In this document: piece by piece, positions 7,098 to 14,117 of the stretch | Position numbering within the stretch: the first letter of the stretch is position 1 | How the letters are laid out: every line of letters begins with the position of its first letter | Source: a virus | Direction: 5' to 3' (one strand) | DNA: 26,378 nt | Virus record (IMG/VR): IMGVR_UViG_3300012936_000139 | Coordinates: 1 to 26,378 of that record | Program-made: the position numbers and the translations under genes | Notes under the pieces: model-generated | What the model saw: the letters and a program-made list of their open reading frames with translations, nothing else | Told to the model about the DNA's origin: nothing | The model's database searches: none

Positions 7098-7334
7098 ATG
7101 AGTAAAATATTTTTAGTAATATCTTTCGTAAGCATGTTTAGTGATGTAGGTCAAACTTTCGTCACTGACAGAACTTTTGATTCTTTTGATGAATGTTCTG
7201 TACATGAAGTATATATTGATCACACAGATTTCCATTTTGGTTTAATGTGTGTGGATGAATTTGAACTACAAAACATGTTAGAATGGAATGAAACTAATCG
7301 TTATCCTGAAGAAGATCTAGTTCTACCAAACTAG
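7098..7334 (+). CDS. Small secreted cysteine protein
   Basis: 78 residues with a hydrophobic start (MSKIFLVISFVSMFS) that may be a signal peptide or anchor. It has the F-D-S-F-D-E-C form of the F-x-S-x-x-x-C motif shared with the proteins at 4295 and 19308, and a second Cys in FGLMCVDE; the C-terminus is acidic. It has its own -35/-10 promoter so close that the message should start at the ATG. It is followed directly by another promoter, so it is a single-gene unit. Function unknown. Confidence 0.7.
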   Translation: MSKIFLVISFVSMFSDVGQTFVTDRTFDSFDECSVHEVYIDHTDFHFGLMCVDEFELQNMLEWNETNRYPEEDLVLPN

Positions 7335-7335
7335 G

Positions 7336-7363
7336 TTGACTTTTCTATTAATTTTGTTATAAT
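7336..7363 (+). promoter_or_regulatory. Predicted host-type promoter
   Basis: TTGACT (7336-7341), a 16-base spacer and a perfect TATAAT (7358-7363), starting inside the gap after the 7098 gene and 28 bases before the ATG at 7391. One of the best promoter matches in the window. Confidence 0.7.
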
Positions 7364-7390
7364 CAATTAAACTTTGATAGGAGTAGAACT

Positions 7391-7852
7391 ATGACTATGC
7401 ATCTTGCACGTGGATTAACCACCCTTAACACAAAAAAGCCTAAAAAGAAAAAGATGACTTTAGAACGTATTGCGAAGTATCAGGCAGATTTAAAGAAACA
7501 TAATAAAGAAATGAGACGTATTGGAGCTCATAATTTACAAATGGACTTAGAACAATATATTGCGTATTGTCACGGTGAACACAAACCCAGAACAAAGTCA
7601 GCACCTAAGGCAGACTGGTTACATGAAGGTGGCACAGTTTGGGAAAGACCACAAACTGATGCTCCTAGTTTGATGAGCAAAGATAGTTTTGCGCCTTGCA
7701 CGAAAAAAGAAACTGTACAATACACAGGTAAAAGAAAGCTGGTCGGTATTGCTACAATGCATAAGTCAAACATGGTTCCTATTTTTGCAGATGAAGATGA
7801 TAAAAATGGATCTAAACAGGCAACAGAAATTGCAACTATGAGGAGAGGATAA
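7391..7852 (+). CDS. Conserved tailed-phage protein of unknown function
   Basis: 153 residues, basic in the first third (LNTKKPKKKKMTLERIAKY). The C-terminal part KRKLVGIATMHKSNMVPIF is a block I recognise from hypothetical proteins of many tailed phages, usually followed by a short acidic tail and MRR as here. The function is unknown. GATAGGAG lies 7-8 bases before the ATG, downstream of a strong promoter. Its stop overlaps the start of the next small gene (TAATG), and the cell-wall hydrolases follow, so it may be part of an early/lysis transcript. Confidence 0.85.
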   Translation: MTMHLARGLTTLNTKKPKKKKMTLERIAKYQADLKKHNKEMRRIGAHNLQMDLEQYIAYCHGEHKPRTKSAPKADWLHEGGTVWERPQTDAPSLMSKDSFAPCTKKETVQYTGKRKLVGIATMHKSNMVPIFADEDDKNGSKQATEIATMRRG

Positions 7853-8031
7853 TGTTTCAAACTAAAGAACAAGCTACCGAATGGGCACTTGATCAATTAA
7901 AAAAATATGGAATCAAGCAACCACAGGAATATACAGTTGAAGAACTGACTGTATTGAATCCAACTGTTCCTACACAGTTTATAAAAGATAGTGTCAGGAA
8001 AAATAAGGAAGAAACTAATGTTAGTGTTTAA
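7852..8031 (+). CDS. Small hypothetical protein
   Basis: 59 residues, beginning MFQTKEQATEWALDQLKKYG and ending with a charged tail. AGGAGAGG precedes the ATG, which overlaps the previous stop (TAATG). The 3' end overlaps the first codons of the SleB-like gene. No family recognised. Pattern and ribosome site make it a likely real gene despite its size. Confidence 0.65.
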   Translation: MFQTKEQATEWALDQLKKYGIKQPQEYTVEELTVLNPTVPTQFIKDSVRKNKEETNVSV

Positions 8032-8638
8032 AGATTTTTTGACCACTTGTAAATACTACATGAGGTACATGTTAAAGTTTGCCTTAGCAATATTATATAC
8101 CTTTTGGTTTGTACCAATAAGTTATGCACAAGCGGTGACGCTTCCAAATGTTGTTGAGGGTGAATTATATACTGAGCTTTCCCATCCTGAGCTTTACTGC
8201 TTGGCAAAGAATATCTATTTCGAAGCTAAGTCAGAGCCTATAGCAGGACAGTACGCCGTCGCCGATGTTGTGCTTAACAGAGTAAAAGACAGCAGGTTTC
8301 CAAACACAATTTGTGAAGTAGTTTATGAAGGTCCTTTGAGAGAAAGTTGGCAAACAAAGAAACAGACTGACTTAGATGATTCGTTAAGAGTTTATCATCC
8401 AATCAGAGACCGTTGTCAATTTTCTTGGTGGTGTGACGGCAAGTCAGATAATATCAAAGACGGAGACGCTTGGCGTAAAGCACAAGAGATAGCTTACAGA
8501 TTAGTAAACGATTATAAACATCGTGGCTTAACAGAAGGAGCAACACATTATCATGCTACCTACGTTAATCCAAAGTGGGCACCTACACTTGACCTTGTAG
8601 GTAGAATAGGAACACATATTTTTTATAGATGGCCATAA
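8018..8638 (+). CDS. SleB/CwlJ-type cell wall hydrolase
   Basis: 206 residues from the ATG at 8018, which has AAGGAAG 6 bases upstream. A hydrophobic stretch ending SYAQA (about residues 20-39) acts as signal peptide or anchor. The SleB domain is clear: LYCLAKNIYFEAKSEP (catalytic E69), QYAVADVVLNRVKDSRFP, CQFSWWCDGKSD and GATHYHATYVNPKWAP. The enzyme cleaves peptidoglycan, so a lysis role is likely. Alternative starts are GTG 7991 and ATG 8060; the latter lies right after a late-type box (8049-8056) and would give a protein beginning with the signal sequence. The last 10 bases overlap the Bax-like gene. Confidence 0.9.
   Translation: MLVFKDFLTTCKYYMRYMLKFALAILYTFWFVPISYAQAVTLPNVVEGELYTELSHPELYCLAKNIYFEAKSEPIAGQYAVADVVLNRVKDSRFPNTICEVVYEGPLRESWQTKKQTDLDDSLRVYHPIRDRCQFSWWCDGKSDNIKDGDAWRKAQEIAYRLVNDYKHRGLTEGATHYHATYVNPKWAPTLDLVGRIGTHIFYRWP
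8049..8056 (+). promoter_or_regulatory. T4-late-like box inside the SleB 5' end
   Basis: GTAAATAC (8049-8056) followed by TAC and ATG (8060). The 14-mer GTAAATACTACATG recurs exactly at 10889-10902. It could drive a shorter, leaderless late transcript of the hydrolase. Confidence 0.45.
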
Positions 8639-9279
8639 AATTAAAACACATTACGTTATATATATTATTATGGGTGTTGACAACTGCAAGTGCATTCTAT
8701 ATAGGAACCTATTATCCTAACAAAAAAACAATTAGAAATATTGAAGATAAAATAACTGTAGATATACAAAATGATTATGCTAGGCATAAGTTGTTTGAAC
8801 CAGAGATGATTTATAACGATAATGTGTCTTTTGCTCATGCAGTAAATGAATGTATTAATTTTGCAAACTTGACTACACCAATCGAAAAAAGAATTGATCG
8901 TGATATTATAATTGCAATGGCAATTATTGAATCTGCTTATGGTACAAGTAGATTTGCAGTCAAAGGAAATAACTTGTTCGGCATAAGAACATGGGATAAA
9001 AATATTGCACAAATGAAACCAAAAGAAAATCCTAACGCAGAATGGGGTGTAAAAACTTATATTACAAAGTGTAAGTCAGTAATTGATATGATATCTATTC
9101 TAAATAGATTGCAAGTATACGAAGAATTCAGAAAAGAACGTGAAAGACAAAGAGAAAGCGAAATCAATAATATTGATTTAATGATTAACCATCTAAGTGC
9201 TTGGAGTACCAATCCTGCCTATACTGCATTGGTCAAACAAAAAGCCAAAGAATCTTACCAAATATTTTCCTCAAATTAA
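8629..9279 (+). CDS. Bax-like N-acetylglucosaminidase (membrane-anchored)
   Basis: 216 residues. One N-terminal membrane segment (about residues 8-26, ITLYILLWVLTTASAFYIG), a linker, then a glucosaminidase/Bax domain: TPIEKRIDRDIIIAMAIIES (candidate catalytic E101), AYGTSRFAVKGNNLFGIRTW and the WGVKTY block. The family cleaves glycan strands of peptidoglycan, complementing the SleB-like enzyme it overlaps by 10 bases. Together they look like a lysis pair; the membrane anchor suggests action from the inner-membrane side. No separate holin is evident in the neighbourhood. Confidence 0.85.
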   Translation: MAIKLKHITLYILLWVLTTASAFYIGTYYPNKKTIRNIEDKITVDIQNDYARHKLFEPEMIYNDNVSFAHAVNECINFANLTTPIEKRIDRDIIIAMAIIESAYGTSRFAVKGNNLFGIRTWDKNIAQMKPKENPNAEWGVKTYITKCKSVIDMISILNRLQVYEEFRKERERQRESEINNIDLMINHLSAWSTNPAYTALVKQKAKESYQIFSSN

Positions 9280-9323
9280 TTTTACCAAAAAACATTGACT
9301 TTAGTATTGTGCTATGCTATAGT
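9274..9323 (+). promoter_or_regulatory. Predicted promoter with conserved upstream A-rich element
   Basis: TTGACT (9295-9300), a 17-base spacer and TATAGT (9318-9323). The upstream AATTAATTTTACCAAAAAAC recurs, with small indels, before the promoter at 21889. It drives the secreted protein at 9364. Confidence 0.7.
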
Positions 9324-9363
9324 GTATACAATACTAACGAAAAAGGCTTTTAAGGAGGCACTA

Positions 9364-9645
9364 ATGAAGAAAGTAGTAACAGTCGCGGCAGTAATTATGC
9401 TGGCAACGGCAGTTCAGGCAAATGACAACCCAATTATTGATACTGTTGACAATGCAAAAGATTTTGCAGTGAACAATCAAGTATCTCAGTTTGTGGTCCA
9501 GGAGTATAATGATATTTTGGATTTCCAAGCTGAAAGTTGGCAACAAGGCAAAGACCAATTAGGTCGTAACAAAGAACAGATAGTGAGCATTTTTTCTAAT
9601 GTGAAAGATGCATTTAAACACTATTTTGTTAAAGATAGCAAATAG
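9364..9645 (+). CDS. Small exported protein
   Basis: 93 residues with a typical signal peptide, MKKVVTVAAVIMLATAVQA, probably cut before ND. The mature part is helical and amphipathic (TVDNAKDFAVNNQVSQF, then DAFKHYFVKDSK at the end). TAAGGAGG lies 5 bases upstream of the ATG, which fixes this start; a longer frame from TTG 9295 runs over the promoter -35 box and is not credible. The lipoprotein cluster follows 9 bases later. Function unknown; location in the periplasm is inferred. Confidence 0.82.
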   Translation: MKKVVTVAAVIMLATAVQANDNPIIDTVDNAKDFAVNNQVSQFVVQEYNDILDFQAESWQQGKDQLGRNKEQIVSIFSNVKDAFKHYFVKDSK

Positions 9646-9654
9646 GAGGCTGTA

Positions 9655-10188
9655 ATGAAAGGCTTATTTAAAATCGCTACAATCGGTACTATGGTTGCAA
9701 TGCTAGGTGCATGTAGCACAATGAAAGAAATTGAAATCCGTGAAACAAAAGCACACCCTTCTTGGTATGAAGATTGTGAACAAATTGGTTCAGAAGGATA
9801 TCTATTTTGGAAAACAGATTATGCTTACTCATGTGGTATGGGTGAGAGTAAGTTCGAACAAGCATCTGAGTCTCAGGCATATGCATTTGCAGTTAAAGGA
9901 TATGCTGAAAGAATCAATGGTGTAGTTAATTCTAATACTACAGTTGACATCAAAGGTAACAATGGTGTTGAAGGTCGTGTTACTAGAACTATTGTAGAAC
10001 ATTCTACTAAAGACACTTCAATTCGTGAGCATGTAGAAGTAAAAAGATATGCTTATGAATTAGGCTCTACTGGCAGGGTTCATACTTATGTAAGAATTAA
10101 GATGCCATTAGATATTTTTAACGCACTTGTTCAAGAGGCAAAAGATGACAAGAACTTGGCTGCTATTGCTCAGTCTAACAACGGTTAG
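9655..10188 (+). CDS. Lipoprotein, LPP20-like
   Basis: 177 residues. The start MKGLFKIATIGTMVAMLGAC carries a lipobox (L-G-A-C), so the mature protein would be lipidated at C20. The mature domain has a pattern seen in LPP20-like bacterial lipoproteins (ESQAYAFAVKGYAERINGVV, then a beta-rich part ending HTYVRIKMP). AGGAGG stands 6 bases before the ATG. The 3' end overlaps the next lipoprotein gene by 44 bases. Possible roles are envelope remodelling or superinfection exclusion, both speculative. Confidence 0.8.
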   Translation: MKGLFKIATIGTMVAMLGACSTMKEIEIRETKAHPSWYEDCEQIGSEGYLFWKTDYAYSCGMGESKFEQASESQAYAFAVKGYAERINGVVNSNTTVDIKGNNGVEGRVTRTIVEHSTKDTSIREHVEVKRYAYELGSTGRVHTYVRIKMPLDIFNALVQEAKDDKNLAAIAQSNNG

Positions 10189-10498
10189 TCTACTTACAGC
10201 CTGTGCAGGCAAACAGATAGACACTGTTGATGTTGGACCTCAGTATTGTTATACAGACGAAAACATCGAAATAGAAAACGGAACAACAGTCAGTAGTCGT
10301 AAGAGTATTGACTGTACGGACAAACCAAGAGTTGAACACTTTGTGAAAAGCACAGGTATGGCTCAAGATTGTACACCTTATGAAGATAGGGTAAACATTA
10401 ACGGAAGGACTGCTTATGTTAAAGGATTTATTTGTGGGTTTCCAACGGCTGATGGAAGTATCAATTACGAGGCTGTTGACGCTCGGTATACTTATTAG
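10145..10498 (+). CDS. Small lipoprotein
   Basis: 117 residues from the ATG at 10145: MTRTWLLLLSLTTVSLLTAC, a clean lipoprotein signal with lipobox L-T-A-C. AGAGG lies 8 bases upstream, inside the preceding gene. Six cysteines are in the mature part, which ends in a YVKGFICGFPTADGS block reminiscent of bacterial surface-antigen domains (G-x-x-x-x-x-x-C). The 5' end overlaps the preceding lipoprotein by 44 bases, and the 3' end overlaps the next gene. An upstream ATG at 10127 would add six residues but has a poorer signal-peptide start. Function unknown. Confidence 0.75.
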   Translation: MTRTWLLLLSLTTVSLLTACAGKQIDTVDVGPQYCYTDENIEIENGTTVSSRKSIDCTDKPRVEHFVKSTGMAQDCTPYEDRVNINGRTAYVKGFICGFPTADGSINYEAVDARYTY

Positions 10499-10883
10499 CT
10501 TAACTGCTTGTGCATCGCACCAACCGTATTACGGCGAACAATCAACTGCTGATAGAACTAACACAGGCAATAGTTTTTATGGCTTGCTTTATAATTGGGG
10601 AGAAGCTCATGCATATACTATCCCTAAAGAAGACAGAAGTCGACACCAACGTTGTGTGTTTTTTACGCTAGATAAAGCAGATCCAGGACAAACTTGTTCT
10701 TGGCATGGTCCTGATAGCGGTGCAAATGGTATTGTAAAACTAATTGGAAGATATCCGCAAGGTGGTAAGGTTTGTCACATTTTATTTACAAACTTAACTT
10801 ATCGCAATAAAACAAAACAATTTAAAGATGTAGCATGTTATAGCCCTGTTAGGGATAAATGGACATTTATCTCAAAGACGTAA
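10452..10883 (+). CDS. Lipoprotein resembling 17-kDa surface-antigen C-terminal domain
   Basis: 143 residues from ATG 10452: MEVSITRLLTLGILISLTAC gives a lipobox L-T-A-C. The last 70 residues have the W...G..G....Y...G..C........G......C....D.W pattern of 17-kDa antigen-type outer-membrane domains (CSWHGPDSGANG, then KVCHILF, then DVACYSPVRDKW). The gene overlaps the preceding lipoprotein by 47 bases. An earlier ATG at 10416 gives 12 extra residues; no start has a clear ribosome site, so coupling with the upstream gene is likely. Outer-membrane location is inferred. Confidence 0.7.
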   Translation: MEVSITRLLTLGILISLTACASHQPYYGEQSTADRTNTGNSFYGLLYNWGEAHAYTIPKEDRSRHQRCVFFTLDKADPGQTCSWHGPDSGANGIVKLIGRYPQGGKVCHILFTNLTYRNKTKQFKDVACYSPVRDKWTFISKT

Positions 10884-10888
10884 TGCAG

Positions 10889-10896
10889 GTAAATAC
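10889..10896 (+). promoter_or_regulatory. T4-late-like box before the large membrane protein
   Basis: GTAAATAC followed by TAC and the ATG at 10900. The 14-mer is identical to the one at 8049-8062. No Shine-Dalgarno sequence separates it from the start. Confidence 0.55.
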
Positions 10897-10899
10897 TAC

Positions 10900-12759
10900 A
10901 TGTTCTTAGCAATTTTAACTTTAATAACTGCATTATCAATAAGTGCAGTAGCAATTTATTACTCAGTCGCCGGTCTGGTTGCTATATTTGCCGCGGCGGC
11001 TGTTCCCATTATGATAATGGGAGGTACCCTTGAAATAGGAAAACTAGTTACAGCAGTGTGGCTACACCGATATTGGTCGAAAGCTACATGGTGGTTGAAA
11101 ACTTACCTAAGTATTGCAGTCGTAATCTTAATGGTTATTACTTCAATGGGTATCTTTGGTTTCCTATCTAAAGCACATATCGAACAAACATCTGCCAGTA
11201 TTGAATCTACAGAAAAAATTGAACGTTTAGACACTGATATCAAACGGCAAGAGGGAATAATTGCTAAAGCTGAACGTAAAATAGAAGATGCTGAAAATCA
11301 AGGTGCAAACAAAAACGATACAATACAAGATCAAATTGATAGAGAACAAGACAGAATTGATACTGCTTACACAAGAATACAACCACTTGTTGCTGAACAA
11401 CAGAAGATAATACAACAAGAAACAGAAAGAAAAGATAAAAAATTAGAACCTTATCTAGCACAAATTAGTAGTATAGATGAAGATTTACAGACACTGTCTG
11501 ATTTATTGAATAGGCGTGACAGTGAAAGCATAAGACGTTTACAAAGTATTGTAGGCACAAGAGTAGACGGAACTTATGGTACACGAACTGCAAAACAAGT
11601 AGAAAATTATAGAGAAGGATTGATTGCAAAAAGAGAAAGTATACTTGCAACGATTACAAAATTAGAAGAAAAAGAATCTCCCATTATTAAATCTGCTAAT
11701 GCTGAGATTAAAAGACTAAGAGATATTGCAGAACAAGAAATTGCAGATTCAAATAAAGTTATCAACAAATTACGTAGTGAAATAGGAAGTGTTGTTCCTG
11801 ATAACAACACAGATTTGATTGAAGAAAACCTACTAAAAATTAAAAAAGCCAACACAGAAATTGATACACTTACAGAAGAGAAATATAAACTTGAAGCTGA
11901 ATACAGAGCTTTAGAAGCCGAAGTAGGACCTATAAAATATATAGCAGAATTCATTTATGGAGAAGAAGCTGATAGAGATTTATTAGAAGAAGCAGTAAGA
12001 TGGGTAATCATTATTCTTATTGTTGTATTCGATCCGTTAGCAGTTTTATTGCTTATTGCGAGCCAATACACATTTGAATTTGTAAGACCAAATAAAAAAG
12101 ATCAGTGGCGTGAATACGAAGAAAAAAGAGCGGCAATGATTATAGCAAATCGAGGACCAAAAGATGATACACCACCTAGTGACGATCCAAATCCAGAACC
12201 TGACGATGATAGACCAGATGATGGGGACAAACCTGACTCAGATGTTCAAACGGACGATGTGGATGACAATGAACGAAATGGAGAAGCCGGTGATGAAGCA
12301 AGTGTTGATTCAAGGGAGACAGTGGAGGAAACTGAAAGAACAGTTTCTGACCCTAAATTAATTCCTGCAGAACCTGATGAAGTCGAAAAAAAAGACGAAT
12401 CGTCGGAAGAATCAAACGCAGATCTTGAACAATGGAATAAATGGGTAGAGGCAGCCGAAGCTGAAGTAGCCAAAGAAGCCGAAGCAAAAGGAATGCTATT
12501 CGGTGAAGATAATTTAAAAAAAGCTGAAATAAAAGATAGAGCTAATCTTGTTAAAGAATATGCACAAGATGAAGATTGGACAAAAGCAAGAGAAGAATGG
12601 CAAGAACAAAACCCAAATGAAGATCCTAACACTTATAGACAAGCATTTATTTCAGGACGCATACATAAACTACCCTGGGAAGAATTATTAGACCCAAAAA
12701 AAAAGAGAGCTTACATAACCAAAGTCCAGGACAAACAAATCAGAATCAAAACAGATTGA
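10900..12759 (+). CDS. Large membrane-anchored coiled-coil protein of marine T4-like phages
   Basis: 619 residues. Three hydrophobic segments lie in the first 95 residues, then a long coiled coil (about 100-345, rich in Glu, Lys, Ile and Leu heptads), with a DGTYGTRTA patch near 225 recalling a peptidoglycan-binding motif. A further membrane segment is at about 366-390 (VIIILIVVFDPLAVLLLIA), followed by a strongly acidic Pro/Asp/Glu-rich linker (PPSDDPNPEPDDDRPDDGDK) and a charged C-terminus. I know similar large proteins from marine T4-like phages but not their function. The coiled coil and the DNA-mimic-like acidic tail are suggestive only. A run of nine A (12696-12704) lies near the 3' end. 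Confidence 0.75.
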   Translation: MFLAILTLITALSISAVAIYYSVAGLVAIFAAAAVPIMIMGGTLEIGKLVTAVWLHRYWSKATWWLKTYLSIAVVILMVITSMGIFGFLSKAHIEQTSASIESTEKIERLDTDIKRQEGIIAKAERKIEDAENQGANKNDTIQDQIDREQDRIDTAYTRIQPLVAEQQKIIQQETERKDKKLEPYLAQISSIDEDLQTLSDLLNRRDSESIRRLQSIVGTRVDGTYGTRTAKQVENYREGLIAKRESILATITKLEEKESPIIKSANAEIKRLRDIAEQEIADSNKVINKLRSEIGSVVPDNNTDLIEENLLKIKKANTEIDTLTEEKYKLEAEYRALEAEVGPIKYIAEFIYGEEADRDLLEEAVRWVIIILIVVFDPLAVLLLIASQYTFEFVRPNKKDQWREYEEKRAAMIIANRGPKDDTPPSDDPNPEPDDDRPDDGDKPDSDVQTDDVDDNERNGEAGDEASVDSRETVEETERTVSDPKLIPAEPDEVEKKDESSEESNADLEQWNKWVEAAEAEVAKEAEAKGMLFGEDNLKKAEIKDRANLVKEYAQDEDWTKAREEWQEQNPNEDPNTYRQAFISGRIHKLPWEELLDPKKKRAYITKVQDKQIRIKTD

Positions 12760-12860
12760 AGCCTGATCTTACAGAAGTAATTTACCCGCAAGGATATATA
12801 CAAAATGAAGAGCAAAATTCTTCATCTATATGGCAACGAATAAAGAATGAGCAAAATTAA
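12696..12860 (+). other. -1 frame extension downstream of an A9 run (possible frameshift product)
   Basis: Nine A residues at 12696-12704 sit 18 codons before the stop of the membrane protein. A -1 slip there reads on for 51 more codons to TAA 12858-12860, past the zero-frame stop. The extension contains a protein-like block, KPDLTEVIYPQGYIQNEEQN followed by SSSIWQRIKNE. It covers the otherwise unexplained gap 12760-12846. Alternatively it is a small gene starting at TTG 12756 without a good ribosome site. Confidence 0.35.
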
Positions 12861-13224
12861 CTTAATTACTCCTCCAGATATATTACACAACAAAAATAGG
12901 AGTATCCTATCTGTGTGTTTAGATGATCAGCATAGGCAAGAATTGCAAAACATTTTAGCAGAGATTGAGGACAATATTAACGTTTACATATATTCTTATG
13001 AAGATGTGCAACATGCAGATTGGCTTTTAAATTTACATAAAATTTGTGATGTGGTTTTGGTAAATTTAGACAATTTACAGCCAGAAATTCGGACTATTAT
13101 GAGCTACTTAATTAGTTTTGATAACACTTACTGGTTGACAAAAGGCGAGAACTTAATGTATAATAAGATAAGCTCGAATAGAATATATAATATTGAACAA
13201 ATAAAACAAAGAATAGGAGGTTAA
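12847..13224 (+). CDS. Conserved marine-phage protein of unknown function
   Basis: 125 residues beginning MSKINLITPPDILHNKN. A response-regulator-like alternation of hydrophobic strands is visible (SILSVCLDDQHRQEL, NVYIYSYEDVQHADWLL, DVVLVNLDN, TYWLTKGENLMY), giving a Rossmann-like impression, but no catalytic motif is apparent. No strong ribosome site precedes the ATG. Its last codons contain the Shine-Dalgarno AGGAGG of the bS21 gene, so the two are adjacent on one transcript. Function unknown. Confidence 0.72.
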   Translation: MSKINLITPPDILHNKNRSILSVCLDDQHRQELQNILAEIEDNINVYIYSYEDVQHADWLLNLHKICDVVLVNLDNLQPEIRTIMSYLISFDNTYWLTKGENLMYNKISSNRIYNIEQIKQRIGG

Positions 13225-13225
13225 T

Positions 13226-13495
13226 TTGGGATATAACAAAAATTGGAGACCAAGAGAAAGATACAGTGATGATAAAGTTACTGGTAGTGGTATCTCCGTA
13301 GTTGTTAGAAATAATGACTTTAATGGTGCTTTGAGAAAATTTAAAAAGAAAGTTCAAGAAGCAGGAATAATTCAAGAAGTGCGTAGAAGACAAGAATACG
13401 TAAAACCAAGCGAAATAAAAAGGAAAGCAAAAGCGGCAGGCAAAGCAAGATGGCTTAAGAAACAAGCCAAAGAAAAATTTGATAGAGGCTACTAA
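13226..13495 (+). CDS. rpsU: Phage-encoded ribosomal protein bS21
   Basis: 89 residues from a TTG start with a perfect AGGAGG 5 bases upstream. After a 22-residue N-terminal extension comes the bS21 core: ISVVVRNNDFNGALRKFKKK, VQEAGIIQEVRRRQEYVKPS, and the basic C-terminal helix EIKRKAKAAGKARWLKKQAK. In the host ribosome bS21 sits near the anti-Shine-Dalgarno site and helps start translation; a phage copy could replace it and bias initiation. bS21 genes have been reported in pelagiphages and other environmental phages. The next start lies one base after the stop. Confidence 0.95.
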   Translation: MGYNKNWRPRERYSDDKVTGSGISVVVRNNDFNGALRKFKKKVQEAGIIQEVRRRQEYVKPSEIKRKAKAAGKARWLKKQAKEKFDRGY

Positions 13496-13496
13496 G

Positions 13497-14117
13497 ATGG
13501 CAATGCATTCCGAATTGTGGTTCCCAAGTGTAATATGGTCAAGTGTTGTTCATGTTGTAGATAACATAGAATTTAAAAAATGGGCGTATGACAGAAAAAA
13601 TAATGATGTAGGAAGAGTCATTAGTAACTTTGGTGGTTATCAAAGCTCGGATATCCTACCTAGACAATCAACTCTTATAGATACTTTAGTTGGACATTTA
13701 AACACAGAAATAGACAACTGTGCAAGACAGGTAGGTTTAGGTCCAATGTCAATAATGAACATATGGTTAAACATAAATCCTCCAGGTGCATACAATCAAT
13801 TACATAATCATGTTGGAGCAACCTTTAGTGGAGTATATTATATCCACGGTGAAGAAAATCAAGGTAACATACAATTTGAAAGGAATGATGGTGCAGAATA
13901 TCATCTTCCGGATATTCCAGATCAAGTGACATATTATACATCATCAAGAGCAACATATAAAGCTAAGACAGGAGCTCTGTATATCTTTCCTGGATGGCTT
14001 AGACACAGTGTACAAGGTAATCAAAGTAACACTGATAGAATTAGTGTAAGTTTTAATTATGGTCCTGATGTAAGAAATTGGATAGGTATTAACAAAGAAG
14101 ACGGAGACGTAAAGTAA
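13497..14117 (+). CDS. 2OG-Fe(II) oxygenase, TIGR02466-like
   Basis: 206 residues from ATG 13497 (GAGG 8 bases upstream, within bS21). The C-terminal half has the pattern [46 protein letters not shown] and DRISVSFN, which I know from the TIGR02466 family of putative oxygenases. Metal ligands would be H103-x-H105 and H170, with R181 for 2-oxoglutarate; the first pair is H-x-H rather than H-x-D, as in this family. Substrate unknown. The stop overlaps the GMP reductase start (TAATG). Confidence 0.82.
   Translation: MAMHSELWFPSVIWSSVVHVVDNIEFKKWAYDRKNNDVGRVISNFGGYQSSDILPRQSTLIDTLVGHLNTEIDNCARQVGLGPMSIMNIWLNINPPGAYNQLHNHVGATFSGVYYIHGEENQGNIQFERNDGAEYHLPDIPDQVTYYTSSRATYKAKTGALYIFPGWLRHSVQGNQSNTDRISVSFNYGPDVRNWIGINKEDGDVK

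Noticed and set aside
9295-9363. TTG-initiated N-terminal extension of the exported protein
   Set aside because: It would read through the -35 and -10 boxes; the ATG at 9364 has TAAGGAGG and a textbook signal peptide.
11227-11954. Minus-strand frames inside the coiled-coil gene
   Set aside because: Ser/Phe/Leu-rich mirror frames of a Glu/Lys-rich coiled coil; no ribosome sites or known motifs.
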